A stretch of DNA of 64,000 nucleotides from Eustoma russellianum (GCA_036186865.1 AP025062.1:8469244-8533243), one strand, 5' to 3'. Shown: positions 34,801 through 46,954, numbered from the stretch's first letter. The notes: generated by a model not told the origin, from the sequence alone. Made by a program: numbers and translations.

Positions 34801-37260
34801 TGCAGGATAAAGAATACAACAATAACACTCAAGTTTTGTTTTCACTATGTAAGATCGGCTATATGGATCAATCATTTTTATTACGATTTTTTGAGTCGTT
34901 GACTAAATAATACCATCCTTGTATGTCTCCTAATACTTATGCATAATATGCGCCTTTAAAATACATCTCTTTCAAAATATCATATTATCTCAACCATCAT
35001 TCCAGCATAAGTACCTAAAATTCTCACTTTCTTCTATATTCTACATAATATCGGTTACATGAGTCAACTGTTTTTAGTGCGATCTATCACTGACCATATA
35101 CTCATGGCTGTCATATAAGTCATATTCTCCTTATGTCTCTCTCATGCACCTTATTCATTTACCACTTCCACGTTTAACATGCACCTCATTCATTGTCTCG
35201 TGCCACCTAACATATGCATATGCACGACGTCTTTACATGCACATACCATCTTAACACTGACTCTCTCATCTTAACATCATCATTTCTGTCCCTCACATCC
35301 TTTGTTCATGCTTATAATTGACTATCCAGCATTTAGACTTGTATAACAATGCAGGCCTTACTGCCCTCTTGTAGAATTTCTCTCTACTAATCTTCCTGAG
35401 AGATAAATAGCCTCTATTATTGACTTTTTGGCATAAATCCAAATTGATTTCCAGATAAACTAGTTTCTTTGCAAAGAATTTTTTTGATCACTCGTTCCAA
35501 AAGCTTCATTGTGTAGCGCATTAACTTAATTCTTCTATAATTTGCACAATAGTGTATATCTCCTTTGTGAGATATCTTATCGGTTTTCACAATTTCGTTA
35601 AAAAGATATCTGAGCCACATATGGCCTTCTTTGCTTAGGAATTTTCAAGTCTTAATTGGAATACTGTGAGGTCCAATCGCTTTACCATTTTTTATCCTTT
35701 TCAAAGCATCTTCTACCTCTATCAATCAAATTCTCCTACTATATGTTAAGCATTTTTCATCTTCAAAGTTACGTACCTCGTCCAACATGAGTTCAGCTTC
35801 CCTGATTCACTAAAAGTTTCTCAAAGTATCCTTTCCATCGATATTTTATTGCCATTTTCTCTACTAAAATCTTGTTATCTTCGCTTGTAATGCGTTTAAC
35901 TTGAGTTAAATCTCTTGTCTTCCTTTTTCCCGCTCTAGCAAGTCTATACATATCTCTTTCACCTTCTTTCGTGTCTATTTGCTTATAAAAATCTTGAAAC
36001 GCCTTTGATTTGGCTTCACTCATGATCTGTTTAACTTCTTTCTAAGCAAGCCTATATTTTCTCAAATCACTTGATGCTTGCAAAGTTGAAGTGTATTATA
36101 ACTAGTTTTTTTTTACTTGTCTTGCATGTCTTCTTTCCACCACATATTTTATTTGCATGTGTTCAACCTTTTCACTTGCCAAGTAAATTTGTCGCTATTT
36201 CTTTATCTTTACTACTACATCCACCCACACTTTATTTACATCACTACTTGAAATTCATAAGACTTTTTTGCTACAATACTGCTTTTCTAAAAATCTTCTT
36301 GTTTAGCTTTCTTCAAGTTCCACCATCTTATTATGGGTTCTATAGGCCTTTGTTTTCTCCATCTTCTACGTTGGTACAAACATCCAACACTACAAGACGG
36401 TGTTATATTATTAAACTTTCTCCTGGAATCACTATACTGTCCTCACAAGCTCTTCTATCTCTCTTACGAGTCATGAAATAGCCTATCTATGACTTATTTG
36501 ATCCACTTATACATCTAATCAAGTGTTCATCTCTTTTTTTGAAAAAAAATGTATTAGTCACTATAAGGTCATACGCTATTGCGAAATCTAAAATTGATTC
36601 TTTCACCGTTCTTGTTTCCAAAACCAAATGCACCGCATACCTCATTGTAATCCTCATTTTTTTACCTACATGTCCATTTAGATCTCCTCATATAAAAATA
36701 TTTTCACCTATTAGAATTTCATGCACTACGTCTTCTAAATCTTCAATAAACTGAACTTTTATAGTCTCCTTTAAACTCAATTAAGGAGCATATATGCTAA
36801 TAATGTTGATTGTTCCTTTACCAAGTACCAACTTAAGGGTTAGAATTCTATCTCCTTTCCAGATAACACTGAATACTTTGTCTCTTAATGAGGCATCTAG
36901 AATAACTTCAACTCTATTTTTTTGTCTTATTCTTTCGTATGTACAAGAGTTTAAATCATGACTTATCTAACATCATAACTTTCTCTCATATCTGTTTTGT
37001 CTCTTTCAAACATGAAATACTTACTTTTCTACTTATCATCGTGTCCACTATCTCAATTTTCCTTCCCGTTAGAGTTCTAATGTTCCCAATCTAATACTCC
37101 TACCTAACTTAGTATTTTCTCTCTTAGTATCCAGCTTATACATAAGAACTCTTGCTTATTTTTCACTTCATCCAAGTTCTCTAGGAGATGCAGCGGACCT
37201 AGCTGACTTGTTGCTACATTCGGATCATGCGGACAAGGAATCTTGCTTATTTGACACATC
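34801..37260 (-). pseudogene. RTE-clade non-LTR retrotransposon (LINE) remnant
   Basis: Minus-strand pieces follow in the order of a plant RTE ORF. Endonuclease start: IRTLTGRKIEIVDTMISRKV near 37080-37020. Endonuclease core: GDLNGHVGKK and SILDFAIAYDL near 36700-36570. Linker: KAFQDFYKQIDTKEGERDMY and YRLARAGKRKTRDLTQVK at 36023-35793. RT: NYRRIKLMRYTMKLLERVI and GNQFGFMPK at 35620-35417. C-terminal ESVLRWYVHVK lies near 35270-35245. Much of the RT between 35417 and 35280 is missing. The 3' end near 34810-34840 has a TTATTGTTG-type tail. Heavily decayed, no intact enzyme. Confidence 0.8.
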
Positions 37261-38289
37261 TAGCCCCCTCCCCCTCCCCCCAAATGCATGGTAATTATCA
37301 AGAAACCGTAGATAGACCATATGGTTCGTCCCATATGAGAAACATCCCAACGTTAACACAATTTTTTGTTTGATCCATAATCATGTTTACTAATAAAGTT
37401 TTACAATGGTTGTCGATACAACACAACAATTCTCCTTTATCCGAGCTTGTGACCGACAAGTCAAAAACTCGACCACACAGAATTTCGCAAGATAAAATAA
37501 AATTTAATTAATATTTTAAACAGCAGAACAAATATTTCATATAATAATTTTTATGAAAAAGATAATTTTATATGTACACATCATCTGACATATGCATAGT
37601 ACTTATTAATTCTTCCCATGCCTTGGCCAAATCAATAGCCATCGCTGAGTCACGTACGAGTTATACATATACGACGTATCGTTGTTTTACTTTAAGAAAA
37701 AGCAAGGAGTTGGTGACTGCGAGACATCGTACGTCATCAAGAGTATCTGTCATTGTTAAATTTATATAGTTGCTTTTTCTAAAAATAAAAAAGAAGTTAT
37801 TTACACTAACAACTGAAAAAAGTAATCGAAAACGTACATCATGTATGAACAGAAAATCTACCGGCTAACGACGAGCTTCGTGTATCAATTTTTTATGTCT
37901 ATTTATTTTAGTCGTATATTCCAAATATTGCCAGGAAAAAAAAAGGCTGTGACTTTAATGCACTCAGTTTTTGGGTTGACTGACAACCACGTAGAATCAG
38001 CAAATTTAGATTAAAAAGAAAAGAATTAGTCAAATTTTCTTCTGTTCTTTAATTTTTCAAGTTTTCGGGTTGACACAAAACCACAAGGCAAATTCGTCTT
38101 TACGTGTACTTTTACACAAATTTTATTGTGGTCATTGATCACCTAGTGGTCCAATAAAATAATGATAAATAAGTTTTATCTACATGCAAACAAGATGGTG
38201 ATTGTCCAAAACAAGGGGTGCATAAATTTTTAACACATTTCATTGGTCAATAATCAACTAATCATACTTGGTCATTGAGCGTTGCATGG
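37261..38289. other. AT-rich intergenic DNA
   Basis: No recognised gene. A C-run lies at 37260-37285. Confidence 0.55.
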
Positions 38290-38475
38290 GAAATCATTGA
38301 ATGTATGTAAATATACACATGCGTTAGAAACACACCGATGTTGTTTTCCGATGATCCATAATGAAGATTACGTCAAGCTGTGTCGATCAACTAGTACTTT
38401 ATAATATAAGAAACACAGCTAATTTAGTGAGTCATTTTGCTTTATTCCATTGTATTCTAAAGGACATTAGGACAT
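38290..38475 (-). repeat. TS-like SINE, internal part
   Basis: Shares cgttagaaacaca, ttgttttccgatgatccata, attacgtcaagctgtgtcga and tttagtgagtcattttgctt with the copies at 7385 and 58985. It lacks the TTG-tail end. Confidence 0.6.
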
Positions 38476-38929
38476 TAACTATAAAAAGAATGATTCAACT
38501 ATCCTTCGAAAGAGAATGATTCAACTAAAAAGACAAATCTTCTGAGAAGTTTGATTTAATAGTCGCGTCTGGGATGTTTCGGCTCGTTTACATAAGAATT
38601 GGTCATTTTTTCCTCGTATTCTTATTTATCTTATTTTAAGTAAGCATTACTCACTATCAAAGAACAAAAGGGTAACTATTATTCGAAAGAGTTAATTGTG
38701 TTTCCTAACGCCTCAACAATCTAAAATTGAAACTTATATTAGAAGGCTAAATTGTGAATTAGTTAATTCGCAGAGTAGTTAACACAGACACAGAGAATAT
38801 GCAAGATAATTCATAATGATTATCTGACTAAGATACAATACCATTAAGTTTAAAGAATTTACTTTTGGGAAATATAATTAAAGAATAAATAAAATAAGCC
38901 TCGACATTTTCGGTTTTGCCCTCTTAACC

Positions 38930-40379
38930 TGTTGGAGGAAATGGAAAGATAGTGTAATTGGGCCAAGTTGCAAACTGTGTGTAGCAACGCACTTTGAGTC
39001 AATATTACGATTAGTTTCACTAGTGGAAAGTGGAAACTAATGAGTCCTTGATTATCTATACGATGAGCAGATAATTGTAGGCTTTTGAATCACTCGATTA
39101 CGATACCAGGTGAATGAGAAGTTAATGCTCAAAGAAAAAAGGGAAAGTCAGCTCAGCTCGGTCCGGACGTGGGAGTGGGCCTAGATAGCTGACTGAGCTG
39201 CCGACCTGAAAGGCTCAGGTTATGGACTGGGCTACAGGCCGGACTGCGGGCTGCAGATTGCAGGCCAAGTCCTGTAGCACCATGTCGGATCTCGTCAGCC
39301 CGGGTGGAGGTTGATATTTTCAAACTCGCCAGGTTGTTAAGATAGGATGGCGGTTAAATCTGAAAAGGTTGTTCAGATTTAGTCGGCCAAACTGACTTGA
39401 AGTGGTTATGATCTGACGGCTCAGATTGAACAGTTAGTTGATCTGACGGCTGAGAGGCAGACCCAGTGCGGTTCTGATCCAACGGTTCAGGCCGAGCTGG
39501 TATCTGATCCTACGGCCGAGATTGGAGTGACTGTAACCGCGCTGACCTCAGATTTTTCCTATAAATAGTGGCCGAGTGTGATATCTGTGAACACAACTAC
39601 AATACTTCACGAATTCTTCTATTCTCTGTAATTCCCCTCTCTCTGCATCTTCATACTTCCCAAACAGTCTGCATTCCACTATACCGAGAAGGTGAGAACG
39701 CTCTTAAAGGTTCGTAGAGTTTAGCGGTGTAGTGCCGCACGTCTGAACTAGTCTACGTTGTATCCTGGGATACGGCTGCTCCTCTGGTTGGGCACAGTGT
39801 ATTAGAGCAATAACGTCTTAAGGATAGAGTCTTGGACTCACCTCGGATCTCTGCTCTGCTGAGCTGAGAAGGTTATTGCCGAGGCCGAGCTCAGCTGTGT
39901 GCCGAGCTCAGCGTCTATGGGAAGAACGCGGCACTGATATAGTGTTGGTGTGCTGAGCTCTGCTAGGTGCTGAGTTCTGTTGTTCGGCTAAGGACATTCA
40001 GTGTTTTGTAGCTCTGCGTGCTGGGCTCTGCTCGGCTGAAGCGGCTGAAAGCTCAACTCCTGTTTGTTGTGCTGAGGTGCCGAGATCGGCAGGTCAGTAG
40101 TCATCCCAGAACGCAAATACAATTGCACCGACTGGACTGATTTGATCTGTCTAGTTCAGCTAGACTGGAAGGCTAACAGCATAGAACAGTAGTCCTGAAG
40201 TGTTGATCAGATCAGGTCGGCAGGTCTGCTGACTGTTCAGAATGCAGACTTAATTGTGTTATCTGAACTGTCTTGACTTAGCAGATCCATCTAGTCTATC
40301 TCGGCTCAGGTCGACCCTGATCTAGGCTCAGGTCGCCCATTGTTGTACAGAAGTCAATTTGTCTGAATTATTTCCAACA
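38930..40379 (+). repeat. Element D 5' LTR
   Basis: TGTTGGAGGAAA start, TTTCCAACA end, 1,450 bp. TATA box CTATAAATAG at 39559-39568, preceded within 150 bp by AACGG/GACGG-type sites (tctgacggctc, tctgacggctg, tccaacggttc, tcctacggccg at about 39413-39527). After the TATA box come a conserved gttgtatcctggga box (39757-39770) and AATAACGTCTTAAGGAT (39809-39825), the complement of the primer site. GCTCGGC/GCTGAG-rich repeats fill the rest of U5. Only one LTR remains. Confidence 0.88.
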
Positions 40380-40398
40380 ATTCTTAAGACGTTATTAG
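40380..40398 (+). promoter_or_regulatory. Element D primer-binding region complementary to its own LTR
   Basis: Directly after the LTR: ATTCTTAAGACGTTATTAG. CTTAAGACGTTATT (40383-40396) is the exact complement of 39809-39822. The match extends to 17 positions if one G-U pair is allowed. Confidence 0.72.
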
Positions 40399-40444
40399 TT
40401 TGATTCTGTACTGATTTTGATTGTTTCTGATTATCAGAGACTAA

Positions 40445-41392
40445 ATGGAGAACGCGAGTTCAAGCTCTGTTCAAGGCGCAAACGTGCACAACTCTGCTCC
40501 TATGGCACCAAATGCTGGGGTGCCAAAGAACGCTCCTACACAGGGTCTTGCTGTGGCCCAAGTAGAGAAATCAGAGAAGTTCAGTGGGAGCTTCTTCAAA
40601 CGTTAGCAGCAGAAGATGCTTTTTTCTTGACTGCCGTGGGACTGCTTTGTTTCTGACCGAGGACCCGCCTGTGGGGGGTTCTGAGGAGGACCAGACCCAA
40701 TCTATGGACTACAAACTCTCTGTTGAGGCTTGGAACTTCAACAATTATGTTTGTTTGAGCCATATTTTGGGGTGCTTGGACAACTCTTTATATGATTTAT
40801 ACTGCACGTACAAAACTGCAAAGGGTCTGTGGCAGGCATTGGAAAAGAAATACCATACGGAAGATGTCGTTACTGAAAAGTTTATTATCGGCAAATTTCT
40901 GGATTTCAAAATGTCTGACTCTCGCACTGTTGTTTCTCAAGTTGAAGAACTTCAGACGTTGGTAACCGAGAGGGAAGAAGAGGGCATGTTGCTCAGTGAA
41001 TCTTTTGTGGTGGCTGCGGTGATTGAGAAGCTACCTGTTTTGTAGAGGGAATTCAGAAGCTATCTCAAACACAAGTAAAAGGAGATGTCGTTGGAAGATC
41101 TGATTTTCTGACTCCGCATAGAGGAAGACAATCACATATCTGAACTAAAGCCACAGACAACTTCTGGTCAGGCCAAGCCCATGTTGCAGAGGCCAAGAAA
41201 AAGAAGGGCCAGCTCGGGGTGAACAAGAAAGGCAAGCATATCGTCAAGAAGTTCACCGGAAAATGCTATAACTGTGACATATAGGGGCATGTCAGCAATG
41301 AGTGCAGAAAGTCCAAGCAGAAGCAGACCAAGGCAAAGGCCAACATAATCGATGTCATGGATGATCTGAATTTATGTGCGGTGATTTGAAAC
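40445..41392 (+). pseudogene. Element D gag (broken, truncated)
   Basis: ATG at 40445 opens MENASSSSVQGANVHNSAP. A TAG at 40604-40606 interrupts at the position where element C has Trp in FFKRWQQKM. The frame then continues with QQKMLFFLTAVGL, LGCLDNSLYDLYCTYKTAKG and EREEEGMLLSESFVVAAVIE, with further stops (TAG at 41043, TAA near 41076). The zinc knuckle near 41265-41305 is damaged by a TAG (CYNC...GHVSNEC pattern). Sequence homologous to C ends at LNLCAV. Confidence 0.9.
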
Positions 41393-42526
41393 TGCCTCAT
41401 TTACCTCGGCCTCCCAGGCGATCAAACGCAATGCGTCGATCGTGGTCTTTTCCCTCGCGCTGGTCTCCCTTCGAACTGGACCGAGCTTCTCACTGAAAAC
41501 TCTACTCGGCTTCTTTCTTTAATCGGTTTGCCTCTTCACCTCGGGCAAACTCATGTGCCTTCTCCAGACATTCCCTCAAGGACGTAGGCCCTTCTTCAGC
41601 CAGTTGGGAGAAGAGGCGGCCTGCTCGGAGGCCATTGATAAAGGCGGCTGCTTTCACCCCTTCATTGCGGTCACTGACCTGCAGTGACTCATCCGAAAAA
41701 CGTTGCATATATTTTAACACTGATTCCTCGGGACCCTGTCTCAAGGTAATCAAGTGTGACTAGATACAAATTGAGATTTGAATTTTCGCGCCAACTGTCT
41801 AAAGGATTCCACTGATTGAGGTGGGAGTTTCTGAAATCATCTCCTGGCCTTTCCCCGCAAATACATAGGAAACGTTTTACAACGCAGCGGATCGGGCACG
41901 TTTTTCAAACTCATAGCTGTCTGAAATTGGAAGAGATGATCAGTTGGATCTGAAGTTCCATCATAAGTGTTTATCTTAGGCACTTTAAAGTTATCCGGTG
42001 CCAAGTATTCTGCAATGTCCCATGAGAAGGGACTCTCCTAGATTACCCTCATATACTCTGGCTTAGGTTCCCCAGGACGGCTCCTTGGCCTATGATGGTC
42101 CTCAGCCTCCTGGCGTACACTCTTGAATGATCGGGGCCTTACACCAAAGTGCTGCCTGGACAAAGGCACCGACTCCATAGTTGGGGCTCTAACACTGCCC
42201 CGTCTGGTGTCTGCTATGAACCCTTGGGGTCCATGAGAGGATTGCTGCTGAGTCTTTTCCCTGAGATTAAGAGGGAAAAGATCCTCTTCCATGTCCTCGA
42301 CCTCAGGACGTTTTCCCTTGAGCCGCTCCACTACGGCCTCAAACACTTCTAAATTCTCAGCCACGTACTTCATGGCCTTATCCCGTTCTTCAACCGTTAC
42401 TCCGGGTGCCTTTTTCGTACCCAGTTCAGGTCCTCTGGAATCCTGCCCAGGGTGACCAGAATGCGTTTCTTTTCGGCGATGAGGGTTAGGGGACTCCCCC
42501 AATCCTTCATGTGGTCCTGTCCCCAT
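41393..42526 (-). pseudogene. Gypsy gag (broken)
   Basis: Retrotransposon Gag of the non-chromoviral gypsy (Tat/Athila-like) type. The proline/arginine-rich N-terminal part is open from 42625 to 42038, with the likely start at MGTGPHEGLGES (42526). A stop follows, then in the same direction PFSWDIAEYLAPDNFKVP and YDGTSDPTDHLFQF (about 42030-41930), and the C-terminal capsid segment ESVLKYMQRFSDESLQV with LRECLEKAHEFARGEEA (41753-41502). These are standard Retrotrans_gag blocks. Several stops. Confidence 0.82.
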
Positions 42527-42581
42527 GAGAGCTGACAAACCAACAGTATACGTACAGAAACTTGGTAAGACGGAGGTATAT

Positions 42582-42600
42582 GCCCCTCCTTCTAGCGCCA
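42582..42600 (-). promoter_or_regulatory. Gypsy primer-binding site
   Basis: Minus strand TGGCGCTAGAAGGAGGGGC just inside the LTR, close to the TGGCGC-type sites of plant gypsy elements. Confidence 0.65.
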
Positions 42601-42606
42601 ATTTGA

Positions 42607-43437
42607 TGATGGGATTTATCACCAAGTAATTAATGTAATCCGGAAGTTATGCCGTCAGCCTTCCGTCAATAGTCCGTAGTAGGTCGTGTCGGTTGATCTG
42701 CATAAGGAACAAGGTCAGAGAACCCGAGATCTATGGCCCCGGGTAATACCCTCCGACGATCAAGTCAGTTGAGGCCATTTGTGGTGAAATGTATGTACTG
42801 GTGGCAGTAAGTTTACAGAAGTTTTTCTGGTGAACCTGGTAGTTTTCACCGTGGGGAAGATGAGTCAATGTTGTGGTTTCTGAATTTTCACTTGCCTTTC
42901 TCTCTCCTGTTTTCTGCCTTTTATATGGCTGCCTGAGCCAATGCATGGGCAGGAATCAGAGATCGTGACACACAAGGAGGTCACAAAGATGACTCTTACT
43001 TCTGCATGCTCGCCAGGTGGCACTGTGCATGGCTGAATAGGCTAATTTCTGACACCTGGAAAGGAGTTTTACATAGTAGGATTACCCAGGGTAAACTCCT
43101 GGAGCCGAGGCCGAGCCTTTAAATGTATCAATGACCAAAAATGCCCGAAGTGGCCTGGGCCGTGGGGTCTGCTTGCTGAGATGCAAGTGGCCGACATGAT
43201 GCCAGCGGCCGACTTTATAAGGCGTAGGCCGACCTGAGTTTGATGACTGCTTCAATCTAACCAAGGTTTTTAACACCTGGAATGGTCTGCGATTGTCGGC
43301 TAGAGGGAGTTGATGCCGAGATGTATTGAGGCCGAGATGTGTTGAGGCCTTTTGGCCGAGATTACCCAGTCGAAGTAATTGAACCTAAGTTACGTTGACT
43401 GTCTGACCTACCGTCAAGTGTTGTCTTTTTCTGAGCA
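42607..43437 (-). repeat. Gypsy 5' LTR (outer end approximate)
   Basis: The inner end (CCCATCA on the minus strand) is set by the primer site. The outer end is a guess at TGCTCAGAAAAAG. A TATA box ATATAAAAGG lies at about 42911-42921 on the minus strand. Confidence 0.6.
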
Positions 43438-44540
43438 GGTCGGATTTTGGCCCATTAATAATATAAAGTAATGTTTGCATTGTTACGAGTATAAATTGGC
43501 ATATTATTTACGTATGTGCTCAGTTGAGTTAAATTGTAAGTATATGAGTATATATATGTCTATATTCATGGGTGTGCCGATGGTGTATATATGCATATAT
43601 TATGAAATCGCAATCGTTAAATGGTACTAGTCAGCTACCGATTTCATATTGTAGGTGAATTTTATATTATATAGGAATATAGGTATTATACTGTGGTTCT
43701 AGATAGTTATATATACATGAAAATGTGAAGTTTTGAAGGTATATAAAAAAAAGAAAAAAAATAGAAAGCTATGAAATTAATCTTTATTATTAGGTATTGA
43801 TTTTTTATACTACAATTGTTTAGATTTGAGCCTAAAAGAGAAGGAAGTTAATTCGTCAAAAAGGTAGGTGCCTCTTCCCCCCTCAAACGGGTAAGATTCA
43901 TGCATGCTTTGATGGTATACTAATGTGTTTCGTTGTTTTTATTTGTTTAAGTTGTAAATTTTGTTTCGTTGTTTTTATTCGTTTAAGTCGTAAATTTTGT
44001 ATATGTTGGAAAGCATGAGATATATTGTTTATGGATACTATGTACGTGTATGTGTGTGAATTAACCCTTAAAGAATTGGGAGAAAAAGGGAGGGGGCTTT
44101 TATACTAGGAGCCTTTAAAAAGTTATGTTTTGGCCTTAGAATAGGTTCCTATAGATTGGAAATAGAGGAAAATGAAGGTTGGGATCAAAAAACGAATCAC
44201 AGCGCGCGTTGCCACTGGTGGAACATCCATTAAATAAATAAATAAATAATTAAATTAAGGCATAGAACAGGACGGCCAACGGATCGGGTCGGCTGGCCAG
44301 CGAGCCGGACCGAAAGCGACCCATTAACCTCTCAAAAAAATGTATCGGGCCTGGCGGATCAGACCAGAAAAATATAATTAAACACCAATAGAATTCAAAT
44401 AAATTCCAGAAAATATAAAAGGTTAAAATTAAATTATTTCCACTTAATTTCTGAAGTTTGGTAATTTAAGTAATTAAAAATAAATAGCAATAAATAGAAT
44501 TAAATAAGGAAAAAATAGGAAAAATTAGTAGAAAATTCTA
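43438..44540. other. AT-rich spacer
   Basis: AT-rich with a direct repeat of tttgtttcgttgtttttatt (about 43927 and 43961) and a TAAA tract near 44233. No gene recognised. Confidence 0.5.
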
Positions 44541-45463
44541 GAAAATTAATACAAGCTAATGAAAAATAAGGGTGATGATAAATAACAACTTTCTAATATT
44601 CGGAAAATTTGCAAAACTAAATATTGAGCGCCGGAGATGGCGAGGATGGGCGTACGGGCCCCAGGTGACTTTGTTGTTGCATTCATGGCACGTGCATTGC
44701 ATTTATGCCGGGTCGTGACGTACGGGTCACGGACGTTCAGGATGGTGTACGGTGGCGGGGCCACGCACACTCAGTATGGTGTACGGTGGCTCGGCCACGC
44801 ACACTTAGTATGGTGACTTTGGGTGGGTACGACCCACAGCCACTCAGTAGGACCCGGGTTCATGCATTGCACGATGGAGATATCGGCATTCTGTGTGACA
44901 TGACTATGTTGCGTGTGACACGTGGATGGAGCATGCATCACATAGTTGCGTATTTTTATGTGGAGTGCTTTACTTACCGCATTTACTTTATGTTATACAT
45001 GTTATATCATATTTATGTGCTATGTGGTTATATCATTCGTTATGCATGTTTTGTATTTGTTTGGAGCGGGCATCTACTGGATGATTTTCTGTCACTCACC
45101 CCTACTTCCCAGGTGAGCTAGATGAGGAACATGATCACATCTTTGTTGAGGACGAGACGGACATACCAGAGTGGGCTGGTTGGTAGCTGCAGCTAGGTTT
45201 CGAGGGGGCTCTGTAGCTATTTGTGTTTACTTATACTTTGGGGATTTTTCACAGACTTCTTAGTACTTTTATTATCAGATTTATATTCAGTAATGTAAAG
45301 ACGATTATTGGAGGTTAATTTAAGTTATGATTTACGTTTCCGTGAAAAAATTTCTACGTCATTTCTGACATGTAAGAGATTGATTCGACACCTTGTATTC
45401 TCCTTAGCGAGATACGACGGGTGCACTGTTTCCGATGATAGGACTCGAGAGCAGGGCGCTACA
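44541..45463 (+). repeat. Possible chromoviral gypsy solo LTR (boundaries uncertain)
   Basis: The segment tgagctagatgaggaacatg, a following G/T-rich stretch and the end gggcgctaca (45454-45463) resemble the 3' part of plant chromovirus LTRs. No primer site follows. Near 44736-44804 a 34-35-bp unit (ggtgtacggtggc...ccacgcacac) is repeated about twice. The left end was not found. Confidence 0.35.
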
Positions 45464-45518
45464 GGAGGTGAGGAGTTTAGAGGTGAGGAGATTTCATCCC
45501 CTTCAAAGAAACTGTACG

Positions 45519-46508
45519 TAGGGGTGTACATGGTCCGGTTCGGCCGGTTTTTGAGAATCTTACGGACCAAACCGTTTGTTACGGTTTGGAAAATAGAAAA
45601 CCGAAAACCGGACCAAACCAGTCAACAAACCGTTTGACCGGTCCGGTCTAGTCCGGTTTGGTTTCGATTTTTTCCGGTTTTATTCACCTGAAGCATTGAT
45701 AACGTTGATTAAAAAAGTCAAAATTCATAATCAAAACTGAGGACAAGTTTTCTTCCTGATAGAATTTTTTTCAAACTAAAAATGAAACTATACTCCCTTA
45801 GTAGAATACTACTATACATTAATTTATCATAAAATATTATTATACCTTAATTTATAATGTCTTAGTAAGAAACTCATACTATAATAAATTACACAAAGTA
45901 CCTGACCCTCAACAAAAGGATGGATTAAAGTGATAGAGTAGTTTAATCGAAAAATCATCCAAGTATCCTTAATACTCAATCATGTAATCACATTATTTGC
46001 ATACAGAATAATCATCCAAGTAACAAAATTTCAATTCTTTCATACTTTTACGGGATGATAAACAATGTGTGGAAATAATTATACACTAAGAATTACTAAA
46101 AATCAAAGAAACAATTAAACGAAGATAAATAAATCAATGAGAAAAACTAATATTTTCTTAGGTATAAACAGACAAATCCACTAGGTACCAAAAATGATTA
46201 ATCAACTGAGTTTTTCCTCCCCAAGTCATAAACATCCAATAAAAAACAAACTCACAAACAATATAAACAAATAACTAAAATACTACTATAATGTATAAAA
46301 TATAATTAAATTTATATATATATATATATAACCGGTATGGTCCGGTTTATACGGTTTGAAATTCTTAAAACCGGAAACCGGACCAAATGAAACAGTCCGG
46401 TTTTTAGCATTTATTAAACCGGCCATAAAACCGTGGTCCGTTTTTTACGGTTTGGTTTGGCCGGTTTGGTGCGGTTCGGCCGATTTTTAAAAAACATGTA
46501 CACCCCTA
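45519..46508. mobile_element. Non-autonomous hAT-type DNA transposon (990 bp)
   Basis: Terminal inverted repeats TAGGGGTGTACATG / CATGTACACCCCTA and a perfect 8-bp target duplication actgtacg (45511-45518, 46509-46516) fit the hAT superfamily. Both subterminal regions (about 45530-45680 and 46330-46490) are packed with CCGGTTT/AAACCGG motifs, which in hAT elements serve as transposase binding sites. The middle is AT-rich and has no transposase, so it is a MITE-like derivative. Confidence 0.9.
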
Positions 46509-46954
46509 ACTGTACGTGAAGGGGAAGAAGAGGTTCTATTTAGAAAAAACGGTAAAAAGTGATAGCTCGGAGCAAATATTATTTTGGGCTGGCCCGAAGC
46601 AATTCAGCCAGTTAGACTCGATTCACACATAAAATATGCCGAACGTATATGTTATCGAAACTTTTCTATAGGTCCAATAGAATAGAAATGGTCTCAATTT
46701 CATCAAGACCTTATCCAAAAGCCTGATCCATTCGTTTAATCAAAACCAAGAAGAATAGACATTCCTCTTGGCCCAATTGATTTCAGCATAATAGGAAACC
46801 ATGAGCTTTAGCAGGTCGAAAAAGAGGTTGGGGTCCAAGACAGAGACAAACAATTTTTATGTTTTACTGTGTAAATCGTCTAATCAATAAAATTTATTCG
46901 ATAAATTTTCAATATGAGTAGTATAAATTACTTAGTATATTAGTCATCTTTGAT

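Larger units (their letters stand above)
38930..41392 (+). mobile_element. Ty1/copia retrotransposon D, 5' part only
   Basis: A complete 5' LTR, leader and gag of the A/C lineage on the plus strand. It ends abruptly within the gag-protease junction at about 41392, where an oppositely oriented gypsy gag begins. Protease, integrase, RT and 3' LTR are absent from the window. Confidence 0.9.
41393..43437 (-). mobile_element. Ty3/gypsy element, 5' part (LTR, PBS, gag)
   Basis: On the minus strand from 43437 there is an LTR, a gypsy-type primer site and a gag that ends at the junction with element D. The rest of the element is missing, so two truncated retroelements face each other head-to-head with their 5' LTRs outward. 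Confidence 0.8.

Noticed and set aside
42149..42352. Plus-strand frame opposite the gypsy gag
   Set aside because: Shadow of the minus-strand Gag frame 42625-42038.
44705..45121. Plus-strand frame of 138 codons with hydrophobic end
   Set aside because: Spans the 34-bp repeats and the probable chromoviral LTR; no signal peptide or domain that I could defend.
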